NCBI GenBank assembly: GCA_030593165.1
Contig: JAUVHR010000003.1
Location: 1 to 35,620, forward strand
Direction of reading: 5' to 3'
DNA length: 35,620 nt
Source: Candidatus Thorarchaeota archaeon
Lineage (GTDB): Archaea > Asgardarchaeota > Thorarchaeia > Thorarchaeales > Thorarchaeaceae
The position numbers were made by a program, and so were the translations under genes. Positions 1 through 12,010 of the stretch are shown in pieces (position 1 is the first letter of the stretch; the number at the start of each line of letters is the position of its first letter). Below the pieces are notes generated by a model that was not told the origin of the DNA, searched no databases, and saw only the letters and a program-made list of their open reading frames with translations.

Positions 1-2
1 GT

Positions 3-323
3 CCGATAAGCGATCACTTTGGACACAGTAGGATGTTCATAGTGTCAACGGTAGATAACGGAGAAATCGTCAAGGTCGAAGCGGTACTTAACCCACCTCA
101 CAGTAGTTGTGCTGGACCCGTACAGGCACTGGCAGATAACGGAGTGACCGTCCTTCTGACAAATGGTATAGGTCGTCGACCCTACATGATTTGTAATCAG
201 CTCGGTATCTCAGTGGTAAAAGCAATTGGTATGACTGTACGCGATGCAGTTCGGGGTTACATGGCAGGATCAAGTACATCCATGAGCGAGGATGGTCTTT
301 GCCAAGGCGGAGGCGCTCACTAG
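3..323 (+). CDS. NifX/NifB-type dinitrogenase iron-molybdenum cofactor-binding domain protein (5' truncated by window edge)
   Basis: Frame is open upstream of the ORF-track ATG, reading PISDHFGHSRMFIVSTVDNGEI, which matches the family N-terminal S-x-HFG-r pattern. C-terminal GGGxH. Confidence 0.8.
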   Translation, partial: PISDHFGHSRMFIVSTVDNGEIVKVEAVLNPPHSSCAGPVQALADNGVTVLLTNGIGRRPYMICNQLGISVVKAIGMTVRDAVRGYMAGSSTSMSEDGLCQGGGAH

Positions 324-359
324 ATTATGCTTCACCGTGCTAGAGATTAGGATTGTGTT

Positions 360-659
360 TTAGAGGCGAACCCACTGTGCATGTGGGTGCCCGTCTATGA
401 AAACAACAGCTTTCTCATGTATATATCCCGCACCGATGGCGGACTCCACGGTAGTCTTTCCCACCATATTGACTATGGTGGCCTTTTCTAGGTGAGGAAG
501 GCATTGGTCAAACTCCACGAGATCGCCTCCGTAGAACTCCTTACTGACCGTGAATTTCACGTCACCCTTGACCAAGGTCTGCCCTAGAAGGTCCTCATCA
601 CAGAGGGCCACAAGGTAGTGGTCGTGAGTTTTGCGAACACGCATATAAACAGGGGACAA
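360..659 (-). CDS. DUF424 family protein
   Basis: 99 aa ORF, MRVRKTHDHYLVALCDEDLLGQTL...; TTG start or internal ATG. Adjacent to aIF2-beta, a common archaeal pairing. Confidence 0.75.
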   Translation of the reverse strand: MSPVYMRVRKTHDHYLVALCDEDLLGQTLVKGDVKFTVSKEFYGGDLVEFDQCLPHLEKATIVNMVGKTTVESAIGAGYIHEKAVVFIDGHPHAQWVRL

Positions 660-675
660 TATGAAACCACCTCAA

Positions 676-1089
676 CTAAACAGGTCTAATTGATGTTCTG
701 GCACCACATGCAGTACAGTGCATATAGTATGCGGTTCCCTCACGTAGAATGCTAGTATCAGGGCGAGTACAGACTGGGCAGATGACATAGGAACTGATAT
801 ACCGGTTGAGAACCTCAATAACGTTTTCTGTAACGAATTTACCTTGGAAAACGGCATTGTTGCCCTCAAATGTGCCACCAGTAGCCAGTTGGCCTGCTAC
901 GAACTTCAGGACCTCCTTCCCTGGACGGTTCAGAATAGTGATTATCTCCTGAAAGTTCTGCCAAATAGTACGGGTACCCTGAATCATCAGCTGTACGGAG
1001 GGAACCTGGAATCGTTCTCCAGATCTCTTGAATGCGTCTTCAGGTATCTGTGACCTTGCTCGGTCCAAGAGGCTGTCGTAGTCGTCCAT
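676..1089 (-). CDS. eif2b: Translation initiation factor aIF2 subunit beta
   Basis: 137 aa with the aIF2-beta core and C-terminal zinc ribbon CPVC...CTAC. Confidence 0.95.
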   Translation of the reverse strand: MDDYDSLLDRARSQIPEDAFKRSGERFQVPSVQLMIQGTRTIWQNFQEIITILNRPGKEVLKFVAGQLATGGTFEGNNAVFQGKFVTENVIEVLNRYISSYVICPVCTRPDTSILREGTAYYMHCTACGARTSIRPV

Positions 1090-1139
1090 GTTATGAACCT
1101 CAACTCAATTGCTATTGAAGCTTATGCTCTGTTCCTTGT

Positions 1140-1892
1140 CTATCTCTTGGCCGCAAGATAGATTCCAACATCAATCTCCCGAATCTTACCAGAGTCCTGA
1201 AGGTCTATGACCTTCACTGAGATTTCGTCACTATCATGGCCTCTTCCTTCGAAGAAGTCTACAATCTCATTTATCCTGACACCGGCACCACCACCACGCT
1301 GTTCAATGAATTGTACAATCTGTGAGGTGATGGGACCTGAGAGCTGTAGTGAATCAAGAGGTCTCGGAGATGCTTTCTCAGTTTCTTCCTCAGTAGGTTC
1401 TGATTCTTCTACCTCAACAGCAGTATCCGTAGATGGCGCTGCTTCCACAGGTGTGTGTGCTGCAGTAGGACTTGAAAGAAAAAGGATGGACCGTAGCCGT
1501 TCAAGCAGATGGAGTGTCATCAGGTTTGGGTCAACGATTTCTCTTACGAATTCGGGGTCAATGTAGACCTCATTCTTGTACTCGCGAACTCTGCCCATCA
1601 TCATCACAAGCTTGTTCAGTTCTACTTGCGAGAGCACTTGAGCTGTTGCTTTCCATGCCTTCGCTCTGATGGTTTCTGTCCCATCGTCGATTGTGACACT
1701 TGCATACTCGTTTGGCTTCGAGTAGTGTCTTACAATGTATCCTACAAGGACAACGCGTCGTAGCTTTACTCCATGAGTTGATACCACGTGTGATCCATCC
1801 TCCTTGGTGAATCTACCATTGATAATATCAGCCACTGAAGATCTGATTGCGGTCGCTCTTGGTTTCATTTGATAAGACACTCCTTCATTCAT
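1140..1892 (-). CDS. RPA32-like single-stranded DNA-binding protein (OB fold + acidic linker + C-terminal winged helix)
   Basis: OB-fold segment VVLVGYIVRHYSKPNEYASVTIDDGTETIRAKAW, acidic EVEESEPTEEETEK linker, C-terminal wHTH-like region. Confidence 0.85.
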   Translation of the reverse strand: MNEGVSYQMKPRATAIRSSVADIINGRFTKEDGSHVVSTHGVKLRRVVLVGYIVRHYSKPNEYASVTIDDGTETIRAKAWKATAQVLSQVELNKLVMMMGRVREYKNEVYIDPEFVREIVDPNLMTLHLLERLRSILFLSSPTAAHTPVEAAPSTDTAVEVEESEPTEEETEKASPRPLDSLQLSGPITSQIVQFIEQRGGGAGVRINEIVDFFEGRGHDSDEISVKVIDLQDSGKIREIDVGIYLAAKR

Positions 1893-1985
1893 TGGTTCAT
1901 TCCCCGTTTCACTATTTATCGTTCTTCAAAATCACTAGGACTTCATTCGCGCATTTGATGTTTGTCATCCTTGATTTCATCAATG

Positions 1986-3026
1986 TTAGAAGAAATCGCT
2001 TAGCGAGCTTTGAGCTGGCTCATCCAGCTTGGCACGTGCATGCTCAAGTCTTTCAAGGGTCCGGTTTACTCGATCCGGAGAGAAGTCGTGTTCGTCACAG
2101 AGTATTCTTCGGATGGTTTCCGGTTGGGGGTCCGACCAGATTGGTTGCTCTAGTTCGGCTGAGGGAGGGTTGAGGAATATCTCTCGTATTTCCTGATACG
2201 GGAATGTGATCTCAAGTCCCTTTTTTGCAATCACCTGCTCCAGTTGTCCAAACTCCCGTATTAGCTTCAGTGCAGTCTTTGGTCCAATTCGAGGGACCTT
2301 GTCGTTGTAGTCAGTTCCAACTAGCATTGCCACATCAATTAGCTGTTCTCTTGTAATGCCCATCTTTCTCAAATTGAGCTCTAAATCAATCAGCTCTGGG
2401 TGTACAGTCCTGTAAGTTTTGGACCGGGACACCCTTCGTCTGCCGGAGATTGAGAGATTCCGAATCATACGAGGACAGTTGTAAAGTAGAGAGTCATTGT
2501 CTTGGCTTGCACTTGCCCAGACTAGGTTCTCCCTTGCCATCTGAGCTGCAAGTCCCTCGCCTTCCGACGGTGCTTGAACAACAGGAATACCAAGCGCTGT
2601 AAGGAGTTCCTTGCTTTCTTCTATCATGTCCCCAGTTAGTCTTGAGCTAGCTCGAGCCGCCTTTCGGGCGTCCTCAATTCGGCCCTCTTCACGTGCACGC
2701 TTCCACTCCTTGCGAGCTGCCTCCCGGATCTCGCGTCTACGTTCAACTTCTGCGGCCTTTAGCTTAGGGGCCTCGCCATCATAAACATAGACAGGTCGAA
2801 TGCCAGTTTCTAGGAGCCGCACATTCCTGTAGAACATCCCACTAAGATGACTGGTTACTCGACCTTTCATATCCTTCAGAGGCATCCCATCAGGCTGGCG
2901 GATTGTTGACAGGAATTGATACAGTGTGTTGAATGCATCAACTGCAATGTCCCGTCCAGACAGCTCTTCAAGTGTCATGGGCTCAGCATGTATGATGTCA
3001 CCAAGTGTAGTCCCCAATAGGTTCAC
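1986..3026 (-). CDS. fen: Flap endonuclease 1 with C-terminal PCNA-interacting motif
   Basis: N and I nuclease domains (VDAFNTLYQFLSTIRQPDG, QAPSEGEGLAAQMA, GTDYNDKVPRIGPKTALKLI); terminal QSSLSDFF is a PIP box. Confidence 0.97.
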   Translation of the reverse strand: MNLLGTTLGDIIHAEPMTLEELSGRDIAVDAFNTLYQFLSTIRQPDGMPLKDMKGRVTSHLSGMFYRNVRLLETGIRPVYVYDGEAPKLKAAEVERRREIREAARKEWKRAREEGRIEDARKAARASSRLTGDMIEESKELLTALGIPVVQAPSEGEGLAAQMARENLVWASASQDNDSLLYNCPRMIRNLSISGRRRVSRSKTYRTVHPELIDLELNLRKMGITREQLIDVAMLVGTDYNDKVPRIGPKTALKLIREFGQLEQVIAKKGLEITFPYQEIREIFLNPPSAELEQPIWSDPQPETIRRILCDEHDFSPDRVNRTLERLEHARAKLDEPAQSSLSDFF

Positions 3027-3170
3027 TTCTCCGTGGTCATGTTCCTTTTACCTCATATATTAGTTGGCCAAATGTCTGTGATTTCAGGCTTGAAACACAT
3101 CACTCTTCGACAGCCTTATATTGACTCTCAGAGGGGCGTGAGAGTAATCCGGGTGAAAACCGTGGCCACA

Positions 3171-3338
3171 ATGAAAGCAATTCGATGCACATCTTGTCAC
3201 TGTTCAGTATCCCCTCATGAAGACAGTGTGAAGTTCCAGTGTCCTTCCTGTGGCGAGTTCGTTATATGGCGTTGTCAATCTTGCAGACGGTTCTCCAACA
3301 GGTACACTTGCCCGAATTGTGGCTTTCAGGGCCCATAG
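3171..3338 (+). CDS. Small zinc-ribbon protein (HVO_2753-like)
   Basis: MKAIRCTSCHCSVSPHEDSVKFQCPSCGEFVIWRCQSCRRFSNRYTCPNCGFQGP, four CxxC pairs. ATG at 3171 preferred over the ORF-track start at 3033. Confidence 0.8.
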   Translation: MKAIRCTSCHCSVSPHEDSVKFQCPSCGEFVIWRCQSCRRFSNRYTCPNCGFQGP

Positions 3339-3354
3339 GGAGATGTAGACCCAA

Positions 3355-3621
3355 ATGGCGAGAATAGTAATCACACTCAGGATTATGCCAGATGATGTGG
3401 ATGTCGATCTCGATGACCTTTTGGAGAGAATAAAGGACGCGGTTCCTGAGGGAACGGATGTCAGAGCCAATGAGATTGTGCCAGTAGCATTTGGTCTGAA
3501 AGCACTCAGGATGAACATTTTCAGAGAGGAATCGATGGGTGGAACAGATGACATCGAGGCGGCAATAAGCGCTCTTGAAGGCGTTGCTCAGGTAGAAGTT
3601 GAGCGAGTGTCTCGAATGTAG
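3355..3621 (+). CDS. ef1b: Elongation factor 1-beta
   Basis: 88 aa aEF-1beta pattern (MARIVITLRIMPDDVDVDLDDL...PVAFGLKAL...GGTDDIEAAI). Confidence 0.93.
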   Translation: MARIVITLRIMPDDVDVDLDDLLERIKDAVPEGTDVRANEIVPVAFGLKALRMNIFREESMGGTDDIEAAISALEGVAQVEVERVSRM

Positions 3622-3773
3622 AAAACAGATTCTATGAAAATGTGCCGATTGTGGTGGTTTATTACACTTTGAGGACGATTACAGCTGTAGAGGAACCCTT
3701 ATAGATTATTTATCGATGACGGATTGTAGTGAGTGGAGTAGACCATTCCCGTCCGTTGCATTCAAACTCTTGA

Positions 3774-5981
<2,208 letters not shown>

Positions 5982-6002
5982 TATGCAGAGGTTGATTATG
6001 CG

Positions 6003-6263
6003 TTGGCACCATGGAATCCATTGCCGCTGAAGAATCTGATTGTGGCCATAGTAAAAAAACGCCGAGGAATCATACTAGATGACGAACTCAAAAGAGCCCT
6101 CAAGAAAGAACTTGGCACAGAACCCAGCGAAGGAGAATTGAACCAAGCACTCATGCAGTTGGAAATCAACGGCCTCGTTCATGTCAGTCAGATTACCAAG
6201 ACGAAGAGACGAATTGAAGTAATCGAGGAAGGACATGAGTTCCTTGCGGTGGACGAGGATTAG
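6003..6263 (+). CDS. Small winged-helix-like protein
   Basis: 86 aa ORF between Cdc48 and FAD synthase with close spacing; TTG start; wHTH-like helix and wing pattern. Confidence 0.6.
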   Translation: MAPWNPLPLKNLIVAIVKKRRGIILDDELKRALKKELGTEPSEGELNQALMQLEINGLVHVSQITKTKRRIEVIEEGHEFLAVDED

Positions 6264-6283
6264 ATTCTCGGAGTCGGAAGGAC

Positions 6284-6751
6284 ATGGCAGGCAACAGAGT
6301 CCTTGCAGCCGGTAAGTTTGACATACTTCATCTTGGGCACCTTGCCTATCTTGAGCAAGCAAGAGAATTAGCAGGACCAGATGGCGAACTGATAGTTGTC
6401 ATTGCTCTCGACAAAACCATAGAAAGGGAACGAGGAGCACCGCCCGTCTTTCCCGCTGAACAGAGAAGAAGAATCGTTGAGTCTTTGGGGATGGTTGACA
6501 AGGCCATTCTTGGTCATGATACTGAGAATCATACAAAGATTGTCGTAGACATCCGTCCCGATGTGATTGCGCTTGGACACGACCAGAGAACTAACATTAA
6601 TGCACTAGAGAACTCGTTCAGGGAGCAGGGTCTAGAAACTAAGATTATCAGACTCCGCAGAGTGATGGCAGATGGACTGTGCTCTTCCTCCTTGATAAGA
6701 GAAAGAATCATCGACTACTACCGTGAGAATGGCACGGCAAAGTCTACCTAA
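6284..6751 (+). CDS. ribL: FAD synthase / cytidylyltransferase family
   Basis: AAGKFDILHLGHLAYLEQA contains the nucleotidyltransferase HxGH motif; C-terminal SSSLIRERI. Confidence 0.85.
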   Translation: MAGNRVLAAGKFDILHLGHLAYLEQARELAGPDGELIVVIALDKTIERERGAPPVFPAEQRRRIVESLGMVDKAILGHDTENHTKIVVDIRPDVIALGHDQRTNINALENSFREQGLETKIIRLRRVMADGLCSSSLIRERIIDYYRENGTAKST

Positions 6752-8085
6752 ATGACAAGCTCACCTCGTACTTCTGCGGCCTTGACCATCTGTGCATTTT
6801 TCTCACGTCTGCTGAATTCACTCTTCCATACCGCGAATGCCACAACTGCTAGGCATACTAGAAGACCAATACCAAGCAGAGTAAACCAACCATATGGGAA
6901 ATGTATTAGAAAGTCCGGCAACGGACCATTGATGAAGTAGGGCCAGTTGCAGGCCACGCCAAATCCATAGAGAAAGCCAACTATGGTAATCTGTTTTAGA
7001 TATCCTATTGCCTGTTCATCATTATCGTAGAAGATAACCATTGGACCCAACCAGAACAGGTACCATGGCATTACCCAACTGAAAGCAAAGAGGATTGCGG
7101 GTAGCATGTACACGTATAGGGGTTTCATCAAGTTGAGTCGTTCCAACCATGAGGCAGTCTTCATTTCCTCTTTCTTAGGCAGGTAGAGTCGGATGGTAAA
7201 GAGTATGAATACCACATAGATGACAACTGGAATCAATGCAGGAGGCCACAGGTATGTAGTTGCACCATTGGTCGCAGGATCAGGCGAGAATAACAGTCCC
7301 GGGTACATGGGATTTACAGGAAACGGCGAGTATCCGGACGAGTTGGCGAAATGCCCAATTAGTGACTCGAAACTTGCTCCAAGAAATGTGAAGGGCACAA
7401 TAGTCACAAGAGTTGATATCATGAACCAGAATATGGCAATTGGGGCTTCGATGAATAGGAGAGGAAATGCTACTGCTGAGTATATCTTCGTCTGAATCGA
7501 GAGTCCAAGTGTGAACATTGCTTTACCCGTCTGACCCTCACTTCTGAGAACGAGAGCCATCAAAAACAAACAGTCTACAATCGGCTCGAGCTTACCCCCA
7601 CCAGCTGACATAATCAAGCCATAGATGAAGTAGCCAGCAAAGAACATACGAGCCCAATTTACAGTGTATATCTTTTCCCGAAGGAGAATTGCAATCAGAA
7701 CAAGGTTTAGGTTGAACACCAGAACGAGTAAGAAATTCAACCATAGCGGCTGTAATCCATGGGCACCTGGAAATAGACCAGTGGCTATTGCAAAGAATAT
7801 CAAACCAAATACAGGATACTCATATGTGATGTTGCCAAGGTAGTCTGGTAATGTATGATAACCATCATTCCACGGAGGACCCATTGCTTCAGCTAGGTCA
7901 TGATCATTCATGTTGTATACATTGAACCCATAAATCCAGAATGCCTCACCGTACATCTCGTTCCTATTACGGTCCCTCTCTATCACAAATGTAGCAGCAA
8001 TAGGGATTGCAATCATCGAGATAGCCAAGCTCAGGACGAGATACTTCCTGAATTCGTATATCTTAAACGAGATTGCACTAAGCAT
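6748..8085 (-). CDS. Polytopic membrane protein, GT-C / GT87 (DUF2029)-like glycosyltransferase
   Basis: 445 aa with many hydrophobic segments; N-terminal acidic residues followed by YEYPVFGLIFF. Confidence 0.55.
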   Translation of the reverse strand: MLSAISFKIYEFRKYLVLSLAISMIAIPIAATFVIERDRNRNEMYGEAFWIYGFNVYNMNDHDLAEAMGPPWNDGYHTLPDYLGNITYEYPVFGLIFFAIATGLFPGAHGLQPLWLNFLLVLVFNLNLVLIAILLREKIYTVNWARMFFAGYFIYGLIMSAGGGKLEPIVDCLFLMALVLRSEGQTGKAMFTLGLSIQTKIYSAVAFPLLFIEAPIAIFWFMISTLVTIVPFTFLGASFESLIGHFANSSGYSPFPVNPMYPGLLFSPDPATNGATTYLWPPALIPVVIYVVFILFTIRLYLPKKEEMKTASWLERLNLMKPLYVYMLPAILFAFSWVMPWYLFWLGPMVIFYDNDEQAIGYLKQITIVGFLYGFGVACNWPYFINGPLPDFLIHFPYGWFTLLGIGLLVCLAVVAFAVWKSEFSRREKNAQMVKAAEVRGELVI

Positions 8086-8179
8086 CGTGGTTCAACCTTG
8101 TCGATTCGTTGGGAAAACGGCAGGTCCGAAGGAGGGGGAGAATGTCCATGTAATTAACTTTCTGCCCCTTTTTTTGTTA

Positions 8180-10132
8180 CTAGCTAAGGTAGGTTGGACA
8201 AGGCCAATTATCGCATTCTAGACACTGAATGCACTTCTCTTCGTCCACTGCAATCTTGTCATCATCTAAGTAGAGAGCTCCCTGATCACACTGAGGAATA
8301 CATGATCCGCAGGCTTGACAGAACATCGCCCTGCGCACAGCTCGTTCCACCCTCATCAAGAGTGTTTCCATGTCGGAATCGTCATCACCCCTGATGATAA
8401 GCGACCCAGAGCTGAACAATGAGATGGTGTTCTCACCGGCTGTGGTTCGCAATGCACCTATCTCCTCGGATACCTTTGTCTTGCCGAATATGTGAAAAAT
8501 CTTGGAAACCCGATTCAAATCGATTCCATCAGAGAATTGTCCCTCAAGACTATATCCGGCGGATGTACAGGGGGACACGCCCTTCACAACATTCAGTTTC
8601 AACTGCTCCTTGGGACCTTCGCGACTACTTCTGATATCCAAACCTAGTGTCTTCACAAGTTCCATCTGCCCTTTGGGAAGATTCTTCCAGCGCCAGAAAC
8701 CGTGATTCACCCATTCTTCTGGAAAGCCATAGCGTCCTGCCCATTCTTTGAGCTTCTCATTCCAGCGTTTATGGAGAGCAGGGTGACTCTCTCTAATGCT
8801 CTCCAGTTCAGCTAACGGGGAAGATGGGCACAGATAACAGCCCATCCGGTGATAGCCACAGTTGTATAGTGGATTGAACTCAGCTTTCTCTCTAAAAATA
8901 TAGAGCCACACCTCCAATGCATTCCACTTCTGAATCGGGTGAGCAGAAACTTGACCTGGTACCCAGGGATTTTGGGTCACTCTTGGCTCAATTGACCTCT
9001 GGAACGATTCAAGCTTTCGTTGCCCCATGAAATTCAGGACATTACCTTGGAAATGCTCGGCGATAGAAGAAGCAGCAGGACCAAGCTTCAGGACCTTACA
9101 GCACCAGCGAAAGTCCCTAGCGGGAGGACCAAAGTCATCCAGGGATTCCCAGAATCGGTCCTTAGCTTGTTGACCTACTATCTCAACACCACGATCTCTC
9201 GCAAACTCTATGATATAATCAATGGTTTCGGGAAACTCGATGCCAGTGTCCGTGAAGAAGATGGGAGGACTATGTTTCAGTGCTTTCTCAACAACAAGAT
9301 ATGTGGCCAGTGAATCTTTGCCGCCACTGAAGCCGACAACCACAAGATAATCAGATTTCTTTTTGGTTCGTGTTACAAAAGAGGTCGCCTCATCTTCAAG
9401 ATCATCTAGATCGCGAGAATTGGCGTGAACTGCGTCATCCCAAGTTGATTTCTTAGGATTCAGATGTGAAGGTACTGGGTCGGAAATTTCGCGAATCTTT
9501 ACTGCGAAGCCCTTGCTTTGCTCAGCCATCTCCGTTCCACTCATTCTGGCAATGCCTGCTCCAATTGCAACTCCACTTGAATCAATGATCCAGACTTCAT
9601 CACGAACTTCTATACCCGAATCACATCCTGCCACTCCGGGAAGCATTAGGTTAGCTCCACTCTTCAAGTACTGAAGAACATCGTCATGAATTGAAACCCA
9701 TTTTTCCTTGCTAACTCGACTAATCCGTCTTGCTCCTTCGAGCGTCAACAGGAATCTGTACTGTAATCCTTGTACATCGAATCTCAGTCGACCGACAATA
9801 TACCCGTCAATCACAACCTCGTACATGGCATCTGGAGCCGGTACTTTGTTCATTACAATGGTCTTTGTGGAGGGTAGAAGGATAGCACCTGTTCCTGCTC
9901 CGAATTGTCGATTCACTGCATCCACCGCACGACGGAGATGACCGTCCATTGCCGGAAACGGATCGCCTGGAGGTGAGATATCGATCTTTCGTGATGTAGT
10001 ACCACATGTGGAACACACCTTACCAGATGTCCGTGGTACATTGCATTCATCGCACCAGAAGAGTCGAATCTTACCAAGATATGGCGCGTGACTGCGACGA
10101 AACTTCCTGCGTCTTTGATTTCCCTTTGTCAG
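8180..10132 (-). CDS. PAPS-reductase-family (PP-loop) protein with N-terminal zinc ribbon and C-terminal ferredoxin-like domain
   Basis: PP-loop VVVGFSGGKDSLATY; C-terminal CQACGSCIPQC...CIQCLECDNWPC. The frame stays open upstream of the ORF-track GTG (10018) and encodes YLGKIRLFWCDECNVPRTSGKVCSTCG. Start is uncertain: CTG near 10132 is used as a placeholder; the in-frame stop is at 10178-10180. Confidence 0.85.
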   Translation of the reverse strand: MTKGNQRRRKFRRSHAPYLGKIRLFWCDECNVPRTSGKVCSTCGTTSRKIDISPPGDPFPAMDGHLRRAVDAVNRQFGAGTGAILLPSTKTIVMNKVPAPDAMYEVVIDGYIVGRLRFDVQGLQYRFLLTLEGARRISRVSKEKWVSIHDDVLQYLKSGANLMLPGVAGCDSGIEVRDEVWIIDSSGVAIGAGIARMSGTEMAEQSKGFAVKIREISDPVPSHLNPKKSTWDDAVHANSRDLDDLEDEATSFVTRTKKKSDYLVVVGFSGGKDSLATYLVVEKALKHSPPIFFTDTGIEFPETIDYIIEFARDRGVEIVGQQAKDRFWESLDDFGPPARDFRWCCKVLKLGPAASSIAEHFQGNVLNFMGQRKLESFQRSIEPRVTQNPWVPGQVSAHPIQKWNALEVWLYIFREKAEFNPLYNCGYHRMGCYLCPSSPLAELESIRESHPALHKRWNEKLKEWAGRYGFPEEWVNHGFWRWKNLPKGQMELVKTLGLDIRSSREGPKEQLKLNVVKGVSPCTSAGYSLEGQFSDGIDLNRVSKIFHIFGKTKVSEEIGALRTTAGENTISLFSSGSLIIRGDDDSDMETLLMRVERAVRRAMFCQACGSCIPQCDQGALYLDDDKIAVDEEKCIQCLECDNWPCPTYLS

Positions 10133-10207
10133 CTGAATCAGACTCCATTTGGGAGAAAATCCGTCACTCCTTAATCCTTAGCGGTATTGACATGTTATGT
10201 GCGGAAT

Positions 10208-11998
10208 CTAGGCGAGTCCAAGGCGCTTCAATGTGCTCTCACTTGGTTGACCTTCTTTGTCCCAACCCCTTAGTGAGTAGTATTCTGCGAGCATTTCCTC
10301 AAGGTGAACGACGCGATTACGTGAACCTCCTTCAGGAAGTGGACTGAAAAAGCGTGGTGGTAGAGTATCGTCTTTTGACGAGAAACCTTCCCGTTGATTG
10401 AAGAGTCGTTCTAGATTCCAAGTCCTTTCACCAATCGTCAACAATGCTCTACCATCGATCTCCATATCAGTAGCAGCACTAAGGAACTCAGCGTAGTCAT
10501 CCACATTGAGTGCGAATTGAGAAAATCTACAAACCACCATAGCATCTACAGCTGCAGAAAGGTCCTGATACAGAATCACCAATCCGGGTTTTCCTTCAAT
10601 GCGGTCTCTATCTACAAGGACCGGAGAACCCATCACCTCGGGACCAATCAGATAGGAACGCAGGTGACAACCACCCCGGTTTGATGTAGCATATCCTAAT
10701 GCATGGCCTTGGGCTCCTCGCGGATCATACGCAGGCATCTCCATACCTTTCGCCACCATTGCCAAATCAGGCGCACCATAGCGAGTAGCAAATCGGAGAG
10801 AACCCTCGCCCAACTCAGCTCCTAGACCACGAGCCATGGCAATATCCTGGATTAGATCTAGAATACCTTCGGTGTTGGCGAAGTTCAATGGTGCATCCAA
10901 ATGACCCTTCTGTACTAATTCCATTGCACAACCTATGGTACTACCAACAGAGATCGTGTCAAGGCCTAGATTGTTGCATAGATGGTTAACCTCTGCAATC
11001 CACTCTAAATCATTGATTCCACATTGTGGTCCAAAGGCCCAGATAGTTTCGTACTCAGGACCACCGACTTCTTTCCCTTGCACTCGGCTTATGCGTCCGC
11101 ATCCGATTGGACATCCATAGCAACGGTAAGTCTTTGCAGAGAAACGCTCAAGCAGTTTCTCACCAGAAACACCATCTGCATCGTTGAACATGCCTTCCTG
11201 AAAATTATGTGTTGGAAGCATTCCGAGCTCATTCGTCACGTTGACCAGAACTGCAGTGCCATAAACTGGGAGTGATTTGTCAGTTATTCCGTTCTTTTTT
11301 ATTAGCAAGCGAGCATGTTTCACAGCTTGTTCCATTCGCCCTATGTCAGCAACAGGAACTTTACCGGTCCCTTTCACGACCAATGCCTTGAGATTCTTCG
11401 AACCCATAACTGCTCCTACACCGCCGCGTCCAGCTGCACGGTGTTTGTCTGTCATTATGGCTGCCAAGTTGACTTGGTGTTCACCTGCAGGACCAATACA
11501 GGCGACTTGTGCTTGACTGTCGGTGGCTTCAATGAGAAAATCAGTGGTTTCCTCTACATCCTTCCCCCATACTGATGCTGCATCGCGAATCTCTACTTCG
11601 CCCTCGTTAATCCATACGTACACTGGAGATGTTGCGCGGCCCTCGAACACAATTGCTGCGTATCCGGCCCGTCTGATTTGAGGACCCAAATAGCCACCAA
11701 CATTGGAGTCTAGGATGGTTCCTGTGAGTGGGGATTTGGTGATAATGGCGGTTCTGCCGGCTGTCGGAACAGATGTGGCCGTGAGCGGCCCTATTGCGAA
11801 TATGAGCCAGTTCTCTGGTGATAACGGGTTAGTTCCCGGTTCTAGATGATCATAAAGCAATTTCACCCCAAGACCACGCCCACCGAGGTAGTCCTTCATC
11901 AACTCAGGCGAGATTGGGTCCGAGTTGGTCGTTCTCTCAGTGAGGTTAACACGAAGAATCCTAGCTTGAGAATAGAGTTGAACAGTAGTTGTAGACAC
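10208..11998 (-). CDS. aor: Aldehyde ferredoxin oxidoreductase (tungstopterin-type)
   Basis: 596 aa; GGRGLGVKLLYD, Fe-S motif CYGCPIGCG, later VVCRFSQFAL. Confidence 0.95.
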   Translation of the reverse strand: MSTTTVQLYSQARILRVNLTERTTNSDPISPELMKDYLGGRGLGVKLLYDHLEPGTNPLSPENWLIFAIGPLTATSVPTAGRTAIITKSPLTGTILDSNVGGYLGPQIRRAGYAAIVFEGRATSPVYVWINEGEVEIRDAASVWGKDVEETTDFLIEATDSQAQVACIGPAGEHQVNLAAIMTDKHRAAGRGGVGAVMGSKNLKALVVKGTGKVPVADIGRMEQAVKHARLLIKKNGITDKSLPVYGTAVLVNVTNELGMLPTHNFQEGMFNDADGVSGEKLLERFSAKTYRCYGCPIGCGRISRVQGKEVGGPEYETIWAFGPQCGINDLEWIAEVNHLCNNLGLDTISVGSTIGCAMELVQKGHLDAPLNFANTEGILDLIQDIAMARGLGAELGEGSLRFATRYGAPDLAMVAKGMEMPAYDPRGAQGHALGYATSNRGGCHLRSYLIGPEVMGSPVLVDRDRIEGKPGLVILYQDLSAAVDAMVVCRFSQFALNVDDYAEFLSAATDMEIDGRALLTIGERTWNLERLFNQREGFSSKDDTLPPRFFSPLPEGGSRNRVVHLEEMLAEYYSLRGWDKEGQPSESTLKRLGLA

Positions 11999-12010
11999 AT
12001 TCAGTTCCTC

